This document shows, in pieces, positions 1-8,211 of a stretch of DNA of 34,141 nucleotides (within the stretch, counting starts at the first letter, position 1; every line of letters starts with the position of its first letter). The stretch comes from Nocardia miyunensis NBRC 108239 (GTDB lineage: Bacteria > Actinomycetota > Actinomycetes > Mycobacteriales > Mycobacteriaceae): positions 1-34,141 of the forward strand of contig NZ_BDBQ01000124.1 of the NCBI RefSeq assembly GCF_001613065.1, in the 5' to 3' direction. A program made the position numbers and the translations under genes. The notes beneath the pieces were generated by a model. The model worked only from the letters and a program-made list of their open reading frames with translations, was not told the origin of the DNA and did not search any database.

Positions 1-193
1 CTAGACGGTGCGATTTCGGCCGTGAACATCCATGCCTGCTTTCGCGGCCCGCGGATCCTCTGAGCCAGGGCGCTCCTACCGTTCCCGTCGTCATCGACGT
101 GGCCATGCTCGGCGACGCCAAGGCCACCCACTCACCCGAGTGCTGGTGCAATGACTTTCACCTCAAATGCGTACCACACGGACGACTTCCGGA

Positions 194-970
194 TCAGATG
201 GACGGTACGAGACCTCCGTCAACGCGAATGATAGAGCCGGTGATGTAGGACGCTTTCACGCTGGAGAGGAAGGCGACGGTGTCCGCATACTCTTGCGGGT
301 CACCGTATCGCCCCACTGGGATAGACGCTTCGCTCTCCGCAGCGATCTCCGCGGCAGGCCGATTTTCACGTTTGGCCCTCGCATCGTCGAGGAAGGCGAT
401 GCGCTTCGTCCCGATGCGTCCCGGCACAACGATATTGCTGGTGATGCCGTGACGCCCCACCTCTGAAGCCAGGGTCTTCGACCATCCGACGAGGCTCAAG
501 CGGAGAGCATTGGACATGCCGAGGTTGGGGATCGGGGAAACCACGCCGGAGGAGGTGCTGGTAATGATGCGGCCCCACTGCCGTTCGATCATGCCCGGCA
601 GTACACGATCCGAGATGGCAACAACGGATAGAACCATTGCCCGAAACTGATCGGACCATAGATCTTGCTTTTGTCCCGAAACAAGAGTGGGGGGCGGACC
701 ACCGGTGATATTGACGAGTATGTCGACAGGACCGAGTTCCTCCTCGATCATCGATACGTTCGAAGGTACTGCGTCCAGGTCAGCCAGATCCCACTCGACG
801 GAAAGTGACTCCCCGGCCAGCCCCGCCGCCGTGGCTGCAAGGGCATCGTCGTTGATGTCCGATATCGCCAAGACAACACCTTCTCGCGAGAGGGTCTTAG
901 CGATTGCACCTCCAAGTCCCCCACCGGCGCCGAGAACGAGTGCGACTTTTCCGTCGAGTCCTAGATCCAT
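194..970 (-). CDS. SDR-family oxidoreductase with non-canonical active site
   Basis: A 258-residue short-chain dehydrogenase/reductase, the usual single-domain length. The Rossmann motif GAGGGLG lies at residues 14-20 and the C-terminal DGG at 251-253. The classical catalytic Tyr-x-x-x-Lys is absent: by position (13 residues after Ser140, which sits in the usual Ser site) the pair is Ser153 and Arg157, in SNALR. The usual catalytic Asn near residue 113 is also not visible. Substrate and direction are therefore uncertain, and a non-reductase role is possible. The start at 970 is preceded by GGAGG at about 975-979. It is the last gene of the minus-strand operon after the RidA gene, so it probably acts late in the same catabolic route. 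Family assignment is firm; the reaction is not. Confidence 0.9.
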   Translation of the reverse strand: MDLGLDGKVALVLGAGGGLGGAIAKTLSREGVVLAISDINDDALAATAAGLAGESLSVEWDLADLDAVPSNVSMIEEELGPVDILVNITGGPPPTLVSGQKQDLWSDQFRAMVLSVVAISDRVLPGMIERQWGRIITSTSSGVVSPIPNLGMSNALRLSLVGWSKTLASEVGRHGITSNIVVPGRIGTKRIAFLDDARAKRENRPAAEIAAESEASIPVGRYGDPQEYADTVAFLSSVKASYITGSIIRVDGGLVPSI

Positions 971-1042
971 GTTTCCTCCGTGGACGTTTACGTCCTCACA
1001 CTTATGGGTGAGAACAGAATTGAATGGGGTCGGACTCCGAAA

Positions 1043-1420
1043 TCAACCCGAAATGACCGCAAGGGCATTGACTTCGAAAAGGATTCCCGGTCGCAGCTTG
1101 ACGGTCACTGTCGTGCGGGCCGGGTACGGTTCAGCGAAGAACTCTTTGTAGATAGTGTTCATCTCGTCGAAGTCGCCACCGTCGACAAGGAAGATATTGA
1201 CTGAAATGACGTCGCCGAGAGCAGCGCCACCGGCGGAAAGTGCCGCCTTGAGATTCTGCAACGCGAGGGTCGCCTGTTCCGCGAACCCGCTCCCCAGGGT
1301 CTTATCGGGGAAGTATCCGCATTGACCGGACGTTGCGATGAAGGATCCGATACGCGCACTCGGCGAATAGGGGCCAGAAGGTCCGGGTCCGGCGGGGATC
1401 CGAGCAGCGACAAGCGACAT
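1043..1420 (-). CDS. ridA: RidA/YjgF family enamine/imine deaminase
   Basis: A 125-residue RidA-family protein. Members hydrolyse reactive enamine/imine intermediates such as 2-aminoacrylate, released by PLP-dependent dehydratases, to keto acids and ammonia; they work as trimers in the cytoplasm. The GPYSPS motif is at residues 16-21, and the family's substrate-carboxylate arginine and catalytic glutamate correspond to Arg102 (in ARTTV) and Glu116 (in LFEVNA). The start at 1420 has GGAGG a few bases upstream (about 1429-1433). It lies 21 bases after the PLP-enzyme gene and 72 bases before the SDR gene. Its place next to a DSD1-type PLP enzyme suggests it clears the enamine that enzyme forms. 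An alternative is a RidA-subfamily enzyme with its own ring-cleavage substrate. Confidence 0.92.
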   Translation of the reverse strand: MSLVAARIPAGPGPSGPYSPSARIGSFIATSGQCGYFPDKTLGSGFAEQATLALQNLKAALSAGGAALGDVISVNIFLVDGGDFDEMNTIYKEFFAEPYPARTTVTVKLRPGILFEVNALAVISG

Positions 1421-1441
1421 TTTGAATTTCCTCCGTAGGGT

Positions 1442-2737
1442 TCAGAAGAATGTGAGGACGGCATCGACAATGTTGAAATCATCGTCGATGATGGGTACGA
1501 ACCTGGATTTGTCGAACGCGGTACACGGATGCGAGAGTCCGAAGACCATCACATCGCCGACATCGAGCTTCTGGTCTGGAGCGAGTCGGATGAACGCATG
1601 CTGGTCCATCACTTTGTAGACCTGCGTATCCGGACCGAGGTGGCTGACCGTGCGGTCTCGATGGTGGACGCGAAGTACAGTGGGCAGGTTGACGTCGTAG
1701 GGGACATCGCGCTTACCACTACCAACAATTGCAATGCCCGGTTCCGGTCGAGAGATAACGCTTCCCCACGCCTCGAGCGCGTTTTCGAGTCGCAACTGCT
1801 CGTCAGCAGCGCGACGTCCGTCGAGCGGGGAGAGTGAATGGTACTTGCCGACGTCGTGGCTGAGATAGCATCCGCTTCGCAATACGAGACGGGTGGGTGT
1901 TTTTGAGCCACTCCAGTCGGACAGTTTCGCAACGACGCGGTCGAAGTAGGAGCTCCCGCCGGCAGTTACGATGATGGTCTCGGTACCGAAAAGTTTGTGT
2001 TCCATCAGCAGTTCTACGACATGCCGAACACGATCGAAATGTGCATCCACCGCGGCGATATCCTCGCAAGCTCCGCCGGAGGTTACGAGACCCTCGTAGG
2101 TCTCGACGCCGCCAAGCAGCAGGTGTGATGAACCGTGTACAGCCTCAGCCACCGCCAAGGCGTCCTCAGTAGTGCGGATACCTGCTCGCCCACCGGGGAG
2201 GCCCACCTCGAGCAGCACCTTGAACGTAACCTCCGCTCCCGTAGCTGCGATGGCCGCGTCGATCATTGTGATCGCCGCAACGCTGTCGATGAGGGAGAAG
2301 AAGTCGAACTCGGGATCGTTGCACATCTCGTTCACGATCCAGTTGATCGTTGCGATGTCGGATAGCTCGTTCGCCATGATGATGCGAGGAACCCCGAAGG
2401 TGCGCATCGTAGCGACCTGTGAGGGTGTAGCGGCCGTCATTCCCCAGGCTCCGGCCTCGAGTTGCTTTGCGAACAATTGCGGAGACATGGTCGTCTTGCC
2501 GTGCGGAGCGAACAGCGCGCCGCTGCGCGAGCAGTAGTCAGCCATTGTCCGTAGATTGTTGTCAAGCGCCCGACGCCGCAAGGTTGTCACCGGAAGAGCC
2601 GTGTCTCCGTTCGCGACGTTCCATCCCTGGTTGCCTACGTCGGAGACCCGGACCGTGGCACCGAGTGGGACCCCCTTGTAGGTGTGGTCGAGGAATCGGT
2701 TGGCGAGTTCATGGAATGCCTTGCTCTGCAATGTCAT
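1442..2737 (-). CDS. DSD1/D-threonine aldolase-type PLP enzyme (probable D-hydroxy-amino-acid dehydratase or aldolase)
   Basis: Fold-type III PLP enzyme of the D-serine dehydratase-like/D-threonine aldolase family. These are metal-activated enzymes that dehydrate D-serine or D-threo-3-hydroxyaspartate, or cleave D-3-hydroxy amino acids. With the start at 2737 the protein has 431 residues. The PLP lysine is Lys81 in PHGKTT, and the C-terminal metal pair is His403 and Cys405 in SHPCTAFD, both hallmarks of the family. The reading frame extends upstream to an ATG at 2788, but the 2737 start gives a 4-base ATGA overlap with the FAH-hydrolase stop, matching tight translational coupling. RidA directly downstream favours dehydratase chemistry (enamine product) over aldolase. 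Exact substrate unknown. Confidence 0.88.
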   Translation of the reverse strand: MTLQSKAFHELANRFLDHTYKGVPLGATVRVSDVGNQGWNVANGDTALPVTTLRRRALDNNLRTMADYCSRSGALFAPHGKTTMSPQLFAKQLEAGAWGMTAATPSQVATMRTFGVPRIIMANELSDIATINWIVNEMCNDPEFDFFSLIDSVAAITMIDAAIAATGAEVTFKVLLEVGLPGGRAGIRTTEDALAVAEAVHGSSHLLLGGVETYEGLVTSGGACEDIAAVDAHFDRVRHVVELLMEHKLFGTETIIVTAGGSSYFDRVVAKLSDWSGSKTPTRLVLRSGCYLSHDVGKYHSLSPLDGRRAADEQLRLENALEAWGSVISRPEPGIAIVGSGKRDVPYDVNLPTVLRVHHRDRTVSHLGPDTQVYKVMDQHAFIRLAPDQKLDVGDVMVFGLSHPCTAFDKSRFVPIIDDDFNIVDAVLTFF

Positions 2738-3588
2738 CGCGCCTGCCCGACGGTGTTGGTCAGCGTACCGATACCTGGAATTCGGCATTCGACGGTGTCA
2801 CCATCGGTGATGACGACAGCGCCCGGAGTGCCGGTCGAGATGATGTCGCCAGGGAAGAGCGGCATCACCTGACTGTGGAAACTCACCAGGAACGCTGGAC
2901 TGAATGTCATGTTGGAAACGGTGTTGGAGCGTGTCTCCGCACCGCCATTGAGGTCAGTGGTCACCTCGATCTTCGCCAAGGAACCGAAGATGTCGAGCAC
3001 ATCCGCGAGTGGGACAAGTTCAGGGCCGAAGCAGAAGAATGTCGGGAAGTTCTTCGATCGGGTGAGGAACCGGGGGTTGCGCCGCAGAATGTCCTCGGCC
3101 GTCTGGTCCAGGATGGTGGTTACGCCCCAAACGAAGTCGAGAGCGTCCGCTTCCGATACGTTCCGGCACGTCCTCCCGATCACGAGACCGATCTCAGCCT
3201 CCGCAGTCACGCGGTCGCTCTGCTGCGGAAGTTCGATTGGTGTGTCCGGACCAGCGATCGTGTGGTCGCCCTTGATGAAGGACGCCGGTTCATCGGGCAC
3301 CGTCTCGGACAAATCGCCCGCGTGATCACGATAGTTCAATCCGATTCCCCAGATCTTGCGCGGGGAGAGGTAAGGCGCGGTGTAGACCGCCCCGTGCGCC
3401 GGAGCGAACAGGTCATCCGGAGCGGATGAGGCACGACTCAGAAGATCCTCCTGAGCGTCGCGCGCAATCAACTCGAGAAGGTCGCCCGAGAATCCTGGAA
3501 GTAGAACATCCGCGAACAACACTCCGCGTACATGGTCCACGAACGCCGCGCGATCACCACCATTGACCTTGAGCGTAGCTAGCCGCAT
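2734..3588 (-). CDS. Fumarylacetoacetate hydrolase (FAH) family protein
   Basis: A 284-residue FAH-superfamily protein, a typical length with a short N-terminal domain followed by the FAH fold. The family includes C-C hydrolases, oxaloacetate decarboxylases/tautomerases and hydratases, all using a divalent metal. Likely metal ligands are Glu130, Glu132 (AEAEIGLVIG) and Asp161 (TTILDQTAED); other family features are NYRDHAGD (His89), Lys179 and STGTPGA near 252-258. The start at 3588 is supported by AGGAG at about 3595-3599. It is the first gene of the operon and overlaps the PLP-enzyme gene by 4 bases. If the PLP enzyme makes oxaloacetate from a hydroxyaspartate, an oxaloacetate-type FAH activity would fit, but this is inference. 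Confidence 0.9.
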   Translation of the reverse strand: MRLATLKVNGGDRAAFVDHVRGVLFADVLLPGFSGDLLELIARDAQEDLLSRASSAPDDLFAPAHGAVYTAPYLSPRKIWGIGLNYRDHAGDLSETVPDEPASFIKGDHTIAGPDTPIELPQQSDRVTAEAEIGLVIGRTCRNVSEADALDFVWGVTTILDQTAEDILRRNPRFLTRSKNFPTFFCFGPELVPLADVLDIFGSLAKIEVTTDLNGGAETRSNTVSNMTFSPAFLVSFHSQVMPLFPGDIISTGTPGAVVITDGDTVECRIPGIGTLTNTVGQAR

Positions 3589-4289
3589 CTAGTATCTCCT
3601 GAATCTCTGTTCGTACGTACGCAATGTAGTGCCCGAGCCGGTTCTGGCATTTAGATCCCGTACCCGCCCTGACGTACTCGGAGCAGCGCGCAGAACGATG
3701 CGAACGAACTGCCACACCGATTCGCGCTCGGTTGAACGTCGACGCCTCGGCTATAGCGCCAGCTCACCGCGCGCTGTCCAGGCTTCGAAGCCAGATCCGA
3801 GATATGATCATATATCAAGACTTCGCCAATCGCAACAGAAGTCAGGGATCTGATCCACTGAGCGATGGATATGACCAGCATAAGACCCGCTCAACAATGA
3901 TTTCCTTGCCTCACGAAGCCACGTGGCGTACCGTATATCGAACATCCAGACGGTTGTGTCCAATGTCGATAGGCAAGACTGCACGGAAGGAACCGCCCCT
4001 GTGATTGCCAAGACTGAGCCCACCTCGGTGTACGAGCGTTGCCACCGATCCACACGTGCGCTGCCGGCAGAGCGGAAGTCCGATACGGTGTCGCAACACC
4101 GCGCCTCGGTGCGGCGCCGCGAAGCGCCGTGATGGATGAGGAACAAAATGCTTGTTCTGTCAGCGGCTTTCGATTCGGGCGTCGAAGCGAATCAGACCAT
4201 GAGCCAACCGTTCGGTACCTGGAGTCGGTAGCTACTCGTTGCGTGAGCGGTCTTATCATCCACCAACGAACCACAGAAGAATAGGTCCC
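3589..4289. promoter_or_regulatory. Divergent intergenic region between catabolic operon and ABC transporter
   Basis: About 700 bases without a convincing gene; the short ORFs here have no family features. It must hold the promoters of both divergent operons. Visible symmetric elements are a 10-bp palindrome CGTACGTACG at 3612-3621, 24 bases upstream of the FAH-gene start; a 12-bp perfect palindrome ATATGATCATAT at 3802-3813; and an inverted repeat GAACAA-N5-TTGTTC at 4141-4157. The 3799-3811 stretch (GAGATAT-N2-TCAT) recurs directly before the GntR-family gene at 7191-7203, making it a candidate operator of that regulator. The length is generous for a pure promoter region, so it may also contain a decayed gene. 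Confidence 0.55.
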
Positions 4290-5213
4290 ATGAAATCGAA
4301 AGTTATGGTAGCCGTGGTGGCAATCGTGCCACTCCTCCTTGCATCAGGCTGCAGTATCAGTGCCTCCGGAATAGAATTGGGTAGCGGACCGCCAGATTTC
4401 CAACTGCACGCATCATCGGCAGTAGGAGACATTCCTGTAAACCACACAGCCCGCGCATTACTACCGACATCCATTCGGGATAGCGGAATCTTGCGTGTGG
4501 GCGGCCAAACCTCGCAGCCGCCCTATTTACAGACGGAAAGCGGCGACGTTACGGGACTCGAGTCTGACTTCATCGTGTCGGTGGCCAGAACGCTCGGGCT
4601 CGAACCGAAGATGACCAACACCAAATTTATTTCGCTGGTACCGGGTTTGGCATCGGAACGGTTCGACGTTGTTATGGGAAACTTCAGCGATACCCTCGTT
4701 CGACAACAGTCCGTCGATTTTGTGGACTACGCCGCCAGCAAGCAGACATTTGTCGTTCGGACGGACAGCGGTACGCAGGTTTCAACCCTGGACGATCTGT
4801 GCGGTCGATCGGTTGCCGGTGCGATCGGAGCCAAATCGATCATGCTTATGCACGACCAGTCCATCAAATGTGACAACGCAGGGAAGCGCCCGCTCAAGAT
4901 CAAGACTTTCCCCACTTTCGCGGATGCAACGCTCGCTCTACTGAATGGGCGTGTCGAGGTCATTCCCATCGACTACGGGCTCGCGCGTGCACTTGTTCGA
5001 GGTACCGACGGCAAACTCGAAATCATCGAATCATTCTATGGTCAAGGCTTGATCGGAGTCGGCGTCCGTAAAGGGGAGAGCAATTTGGCCGATGCAATGC
5101 AGGCTGCCTTCTCTGTCCTGATGGACAATGGCGCTTATCGGCGAATACTCGACCATTGGGAACTGCAAGGAATGTCGATTCCCGAACCTGTCGTAAATGG
5201 AGTTAAGAAATGA
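4290..5213 (+). CDS. ABC transporter substrate-binding lipoprotein, polar amino-acid type (SBP family 3)
   Basis: Extracellular solute-binding protein family 3, which captures a polar amino acid or related compound and delivers it to the membrane permease. With the start at 4290 the protein has 307 residues and a classic lipoprotein signal: basic N-terminus (MKSK), hydrophobic core, lipobox LASGC with the lipidated Cys at 21. An in-frame ATG at 4239 would bury the signal peptide behind 17 extra residues, so 4290 is preferred. The bilobed domain starts near residue 65 (ILRVGG) and continues to the C-terminus. The stop overlaps the permease start by 4 bases. Operon position and divergence from the catabolic genes suggest it binds their substrate. 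Confidence 0.92.
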   Translation: MKSKVMVAVVAIVPLLLASGCSISASGIELGSGPPDFQLHASSAVGDIPVNHTARALLPTSIRDSGILRVGGQTSQPPYLQTESGDVTGLESDFIVSVARTLGLEPKMTNTKFISLVPGLASERFDVVMGNFSDTLVRQQSVDFVDYAASKQTFVVRTDSGTQVSTLDDLCGRSVAGAIGAKSIMLMHDQSIKCDNAGKRPLKIKTFPTFADATLALLNGRVEVIPIDYGLARALVRGTDGKLEIIESFYGQGLIGVGVRKGESNLADAMQAAFSVLMDNGAYRRILDHWELQGMSIPEPVVNGVKK

Positions 5214-6133
5214 TGATTGATAACGGGATCCGCGATATTCCATTACAGACGGAGGGGAGGAAGAAGAACGGTCAATATCTGGCTGCGGGTGTTCTTCTCG
5301 CTCTATCTGCGTTGCTGACATGGTCCCTTGCCGATAATTCGAATATGCAATGGAGTGTTGCCGGGAGTTACCTTTTCAATGCGGATATCCTCACCGGCCT
5401 CGTGAACACGATCGTTTTGACGGTTGTCTGCATGATGGGCGGCACGGTTCTCGGGACACTGATCGCGATTATTCGACTGTCCTCGAACCCGGTCCTTCGC
5501 ACGGTGGCCTGGGTGTACATCTGGATCTTCCGCGGAACACCACTGCTGGTTCAGCTCATCTTCTGGTACAATCTTGCGCTGATATTCCCGGTGCTCGGAA
5601 TTGGTATTCCATTCACCGATATCTCCACCTCGACGCCTACGAACGCCATCGTCACCGCGTTGGTCGCCGCAGTCCTCGGATTTACTCTAAATGAAGCCGC
5701 GTATATGGCGGAGATCATGCGCTCAGGCATCAGTTCCGTCGATCCCGGTCAGAGAGAGGCGGCCTTGTCGTCGGGCATGACGGAAAGCAAGGCGATGCGA
5801 CGGATCGTACTTCCGCAGGCTATGCGGGTAATTGTGCCGCCTACTGCAAATCAGGCAATTAGCATGCTCAAGAACACATCATTGGTAGCCTTCATATCGG
5901 GTGGTGACATCCTGTCGCGAGTCCAGAACATCTATGCGGTCAATTTCAAGGTTATTCCACTGTTGTTGGCGGCGCTCTTCTGGTACCTGATGGTTACCAC
6001 GGTCGCTTCGATTGGCCAGTACTACCTTGAGAAGTCGGTTGGAAAGGGATTCACTTCATTCTCCCCCGACCAGGTGGACGTATTGCCAGTCGATGTACAA
6101 AATGCTCCAGTAAAATCGATTGATTGGAAATAG
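5210..6133 (+). CDS. Amino-acid ABC transporter permease (HisM/GlnP type)
   Basis: Integral membrane permease of 307 residues. Hydrophobic segments lie near residues 23-41, 58-89, 100-130, 144-163 and 246-268. The cytoplasmic EAA loop that docks to the ATPase starts at residue 183 (EAALSSGM) and continues through LPQAMR and the conserved PP-x-x-N-Q and LKNTSL stretches. It begins inside the stop of the binding-protein gene (ATGA overlap at 5210-5213) and ends 3 bases before the ATPase start. A single permease gene implies a homodimeric channel. The extra N-terminal hydrophobic segment before the usual core is common in Gram-positive members. Confidence 0.94.
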   Translation: MMIDNGIRDIPLQTEGRKKNGQYLAAGVLLALSALLTWSLADNSNMQWSVAGSYLFNADILTGLVNTIVLTVVCMMGGTVLGTLIAIIRLSSNPVLRTVAWVYIWIFRGTPLLVQLIFWYNLALIFPVLGIGIPFTDISTSTPTNAIVTALVAAVLGFTLNEAAYMAEIMRSGISSVDPGQREAALSSGMTESKAMRRIVLPQAMRVIVPPTANQAISMLKNTSLVAFISGGDILSRVQNIYAVNFKVIPLLLAALFWYLMVTTVASIGQYYLEKSVGKGFTSFSPDQVDVLPVDVQNAPVKSIDWK

Positions 6134-6136
6134 ACT

Positions 6137-6898
6137 GTGTCCGATATCGTCGAGCTTCGCCATATTCATAAGTCTTTCGGTAAGAACCATGTACTCAACG
6201 ACGTGAGCCTGACTGTCTCCGAGGGTTCCGTGACTGCTATATTGGGCCCCTCCGGTTCGGGGAAATCGACAATGCTCCGGTGCATCAATCACCTGGAGTC
6301 GATCGATGCTGGCGAGATAATTGTAGACGGCCAGCATATAGGTTACCGTCGGGAGAAAGATAAGCTCAAGGAACTGTCCGGAAAGGAGCTTGCCGCACAG
6401 AGAGCGGCTATCGGGATGGTTTTCCAGCGGTTCAACCTGTATCCACACAAAACAGTACTCGAGAACATTATCGAGGCTCCGGTCAATGTCTTGAAGCAGC
6501 CATTAAAAGAAGCCAAGGAGAGGGCCACGGAATTGCTCTCACGGGTCGGGCTTCTAGCCAAGGCCAATGCGCATCCGGCTCAACTTTCCGGTGGGCAGCA
6601 ACAACGAGTAGCGATTGCTCGAGCATTGGCCATGCGTCCGAAGGTCATGTTGTTCGATGAGCCGACGTCCGCCCTCGATCCCGAGCTTGTCGGCGAGGTA
6701 CTGCATGTGATGCGGGAAGTTGCCGAAACAGGAATCACGATGATGGTAGTGACGCATGAGATCGCCTTCGCACGTGAGGTGGCGTCCGAAGCGATCTTCA
6801 TGGCCGACGGCAATGTTGTCGAATCCGGGGATCCAAAAATTGTGCTAACGCGCCCCCAGCAACAGCGGACGAGGGAATTTCTCGCACGGGTACTCTGA
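6137..6898 (+). CDS. Amino-acid ABC transporter ATP-binding protein (HisP/GlnQ type)
   Basis: A 253-residue ATPase subunit with every expected motif: Walker A GPSGSGKST at 37-45, Q-loop Gln97 (FQRFNLYPH), signature LSGGQQQR at 150-157, Walker B VMLFDEP with catalytic Glu175, D-loop SALD, and switch His207 (VTHE). FNLYPH is characteristic of the polar amino-acid importer branch. The start is GTG at 6137, 3 bases after the permease stop, with a weak GGAAA upstream. It completes the binding protein-permease-ATPase importer. A 308-base gap separates it from the GntR-family gene; no strong terminator was seen there. Confidence 0.95.
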   Translation: MSDIVELRHIHKSFGKNHVLNDVSLTVSEGSVTAILGPSGSGKSTMLRCINHLESIDAGEIIVDGQHIGYRREKDKLKELSGKELAAQRAAIGMVFQRFNLYPHKTVLENIIEAPVNVLKQPLKEAKERATELLSRVGLLAKANAHPAQLSGGQQQRVAIARALAMRPKVMLFDEPTSALDPELVGEVLHVMREVAETGITMMVVTHEIAFAREVASEAIFMADGNVVESGDPKIVLTRPQQQRTREFLARVL

Positions 6899-7190
6899 CT
6901 GTTACCTTCGATCAGCATCATGTCCGCCGCTGGCACCGCTGGACCCCTGCTGGCCAACCTGGCCCACGCCCCCTGGTCACCGTCCTCACCGTCGATCAAC
7001 AATATTCCGTATACTGTCGTGGGATCTGTGGCATCTGTGCGCCTGCACGATGAGTAGCCCGGATGGTTTGTGCCTGTGGGGCTTGCCATCCCGAGCTGGG
7101 GTGGCGTAGAGCCAGTCTGCGATGGGTCTGATTTCGCTCGGGCGCCGTTCATCGAGGTGGAGATCTGATCGGGATCAGTATGGCATGTAC

Positions 7191-7206
7191 GAGATATACT
7201 CATGCT
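7191..7206 (+). promoter_or_regulatory. Putative leaderless promoter and overlapping operator of the GntR-family gene
   Basis: A perfect -10 hexamer TATACT lies at 7195-7200, exactly 6 bases before the ATG at 7207, while no Shine-Dalgarno sequence precedes either candidate start. This is the arrangement expected for a leaderless transcript beginning at the A of the start codon, which is common in actinobacteria. The -10 lies inside GAGATAT-N2-TCAT (7191-7203), matched at 11 of 13 positions by 3799-3811 in the divergent promoter region. This suggests autoregulation by promoter occlusion. No convincing -35 box is visible. Confidence 0.45.
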
Positions 7207-7935
7207 ATGTCTGCAAAACAGCTTCGGCCCCTTGCCGCCCGCCCTGACAACCTCACATCGATGGTGTTCGAAGAAATTAGGGACAGCATTGTCGACGCAA
7301 CGATCGCCCCGGGCAGCAGAGTCAGCGAGGCGTCGCTTGCCTCACAGCTGAAGGTGAGTAAGACCCCCGTCAGGGAAGCTCTACTACGTCTTCGGCACAT
7401 CGGTTTGGTGGAACCGACTCAGCGCGGGTTGCAGGTGATATCGCCATCGGTCAAGGCAATCAGAGACGCCTACGAGTTCCGCGCCGGAATCGAGGGAGTC
7501 GCTGGCCGTTACGCCGCAAACCGAGCGTCTACCGAGGAGCACGAAAATATTGTCCTTCTCGCGGAACACTCGCTGGCATATGCGGAGTCCCATGACGCGG
7601 AAAGCTTCCGACATTACGACCGGGAGTTCCACTCGGCAATAGCTGCTGCCAGCCGAAATGAGAATCTTCGCCAGGCAGTCCAGGACTCGCTGGTGCTCAC
7701 ATCTGCACTGCGTGAGCGTGATGCCCAAACCTCAGGGGATTCCGTAGCGTGTGCCCGAGAACATGTTTCCGTAGCGGAGGCCATCCGTGCTGGCAACCCT
7801 GAACGCGCCGGGAGCACGCTGAATGAGCATATACTTCATGTCATGTCTCTGGTTTTGTCGTCTAAACCAGGAGTAAACACTGCGGGTTTGCGCGTCAACC
7901 TAGTTGACACCGGCGTCTCAACCAACATCGTGTGA
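7207..7935 (+). CDS. GntR-family transcriptional regulator, FCD subfamily
   Basis: A 242-residue regulator (start 7207) with an N-terminal winged helix-turn-helix at about residues 14-76 (LASQLKVSKTPVREALLRL is the recognition region) and a C-terminal FCD ligand-binding domain. FCD metal-site residues are visible as Asp138 and His142 in HYDREFH, with further histidines toward the C-terminus. An in-frame ATG at 7180 would add nine residues, but the TATACT hexamer six bases before 7207 favours the shorter form. FCD regulators usually sense organic acids or amino acids and repress neighbouring catabolic genes. Location next to the importer and a motif shared with the divergent intergenic region point to control of this cluster. 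Confidence 0.9.
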   Translation: MSAKQLRPLAARPDNLTSMVFEEIRDSIVDATIAPGSRVSEASLASQLKVSKTPVREALLRLRHIGLVEPTQRGLQVISPSVKAIRDAYEFRAGIEGVAGRYAANRASTEEHENIVLLAEHSLAYAESHDAESFRHYDREFHSAIAAASRNENLRQAVQDSLVLTSALRERDAQTSGDSVACAREHVSVAEAIRAGNPERAGSTLNEHILHVMSLVLSSKPGVNTAGLRVNLVDTGVSTNIV

Positions 7936-8211
7936 TTCCGCGACATGATAGTTCCACAGATTTCCGTTTCTCGAGATCTGTTTGCGGACGGCTACTCTTC
8001 GCGAAGAAGGCCGCCGGTCGAGTGGCCCGGGGGAATCGCACTAAAAAATAACCCCGGAGTTCGTTGGAGTGTTCGTCTCTGGTTCCTCGCTGGACCTGAG
8101 GGTTTTCCGTGTTCTGGTGGTTTTTGGCCGTTCTGACTCAACTTCGGGTATTCCGAGCAGTTCTCGCGTTTGATGATTCTTCGGCGGTGATGTTGAAGGT
8201 CAGGAGGCGCG
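7936..8211. other. Spacer between GntR-family gene and recombinase module
   Basis: No gene recognised. Contains a GC-rich inverted repeat (CCGGGG at 8027-8032, CCCCGG at 8052-8057) around an A-rich 19-base loop, which could act as a terminator, and the 10-bp palindrome CTTCGCGAAG near 7997-8006. The left boundary of the mobile region should lie in this interval, but no terminal repeat or target duplication could be identified. Confidence 0.4.

Noticed and set aside
1..193. Open stretches at the left edge, including one reading VPVVIDVAMLGDAKATH
   Set aside because: Protein-like for about 25 residues, but no family recognised, no start or stop that defines a gene, and the window edge cuts the context.
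2738..2788. Longer N-terminus for the DSD1-type enzyme (ATG at 2788)
   Set aside because: It would overlap the FAH gene by 55 bases; the ATG at 2737 gives the typical ATGA coupling used elsewhere in this window.
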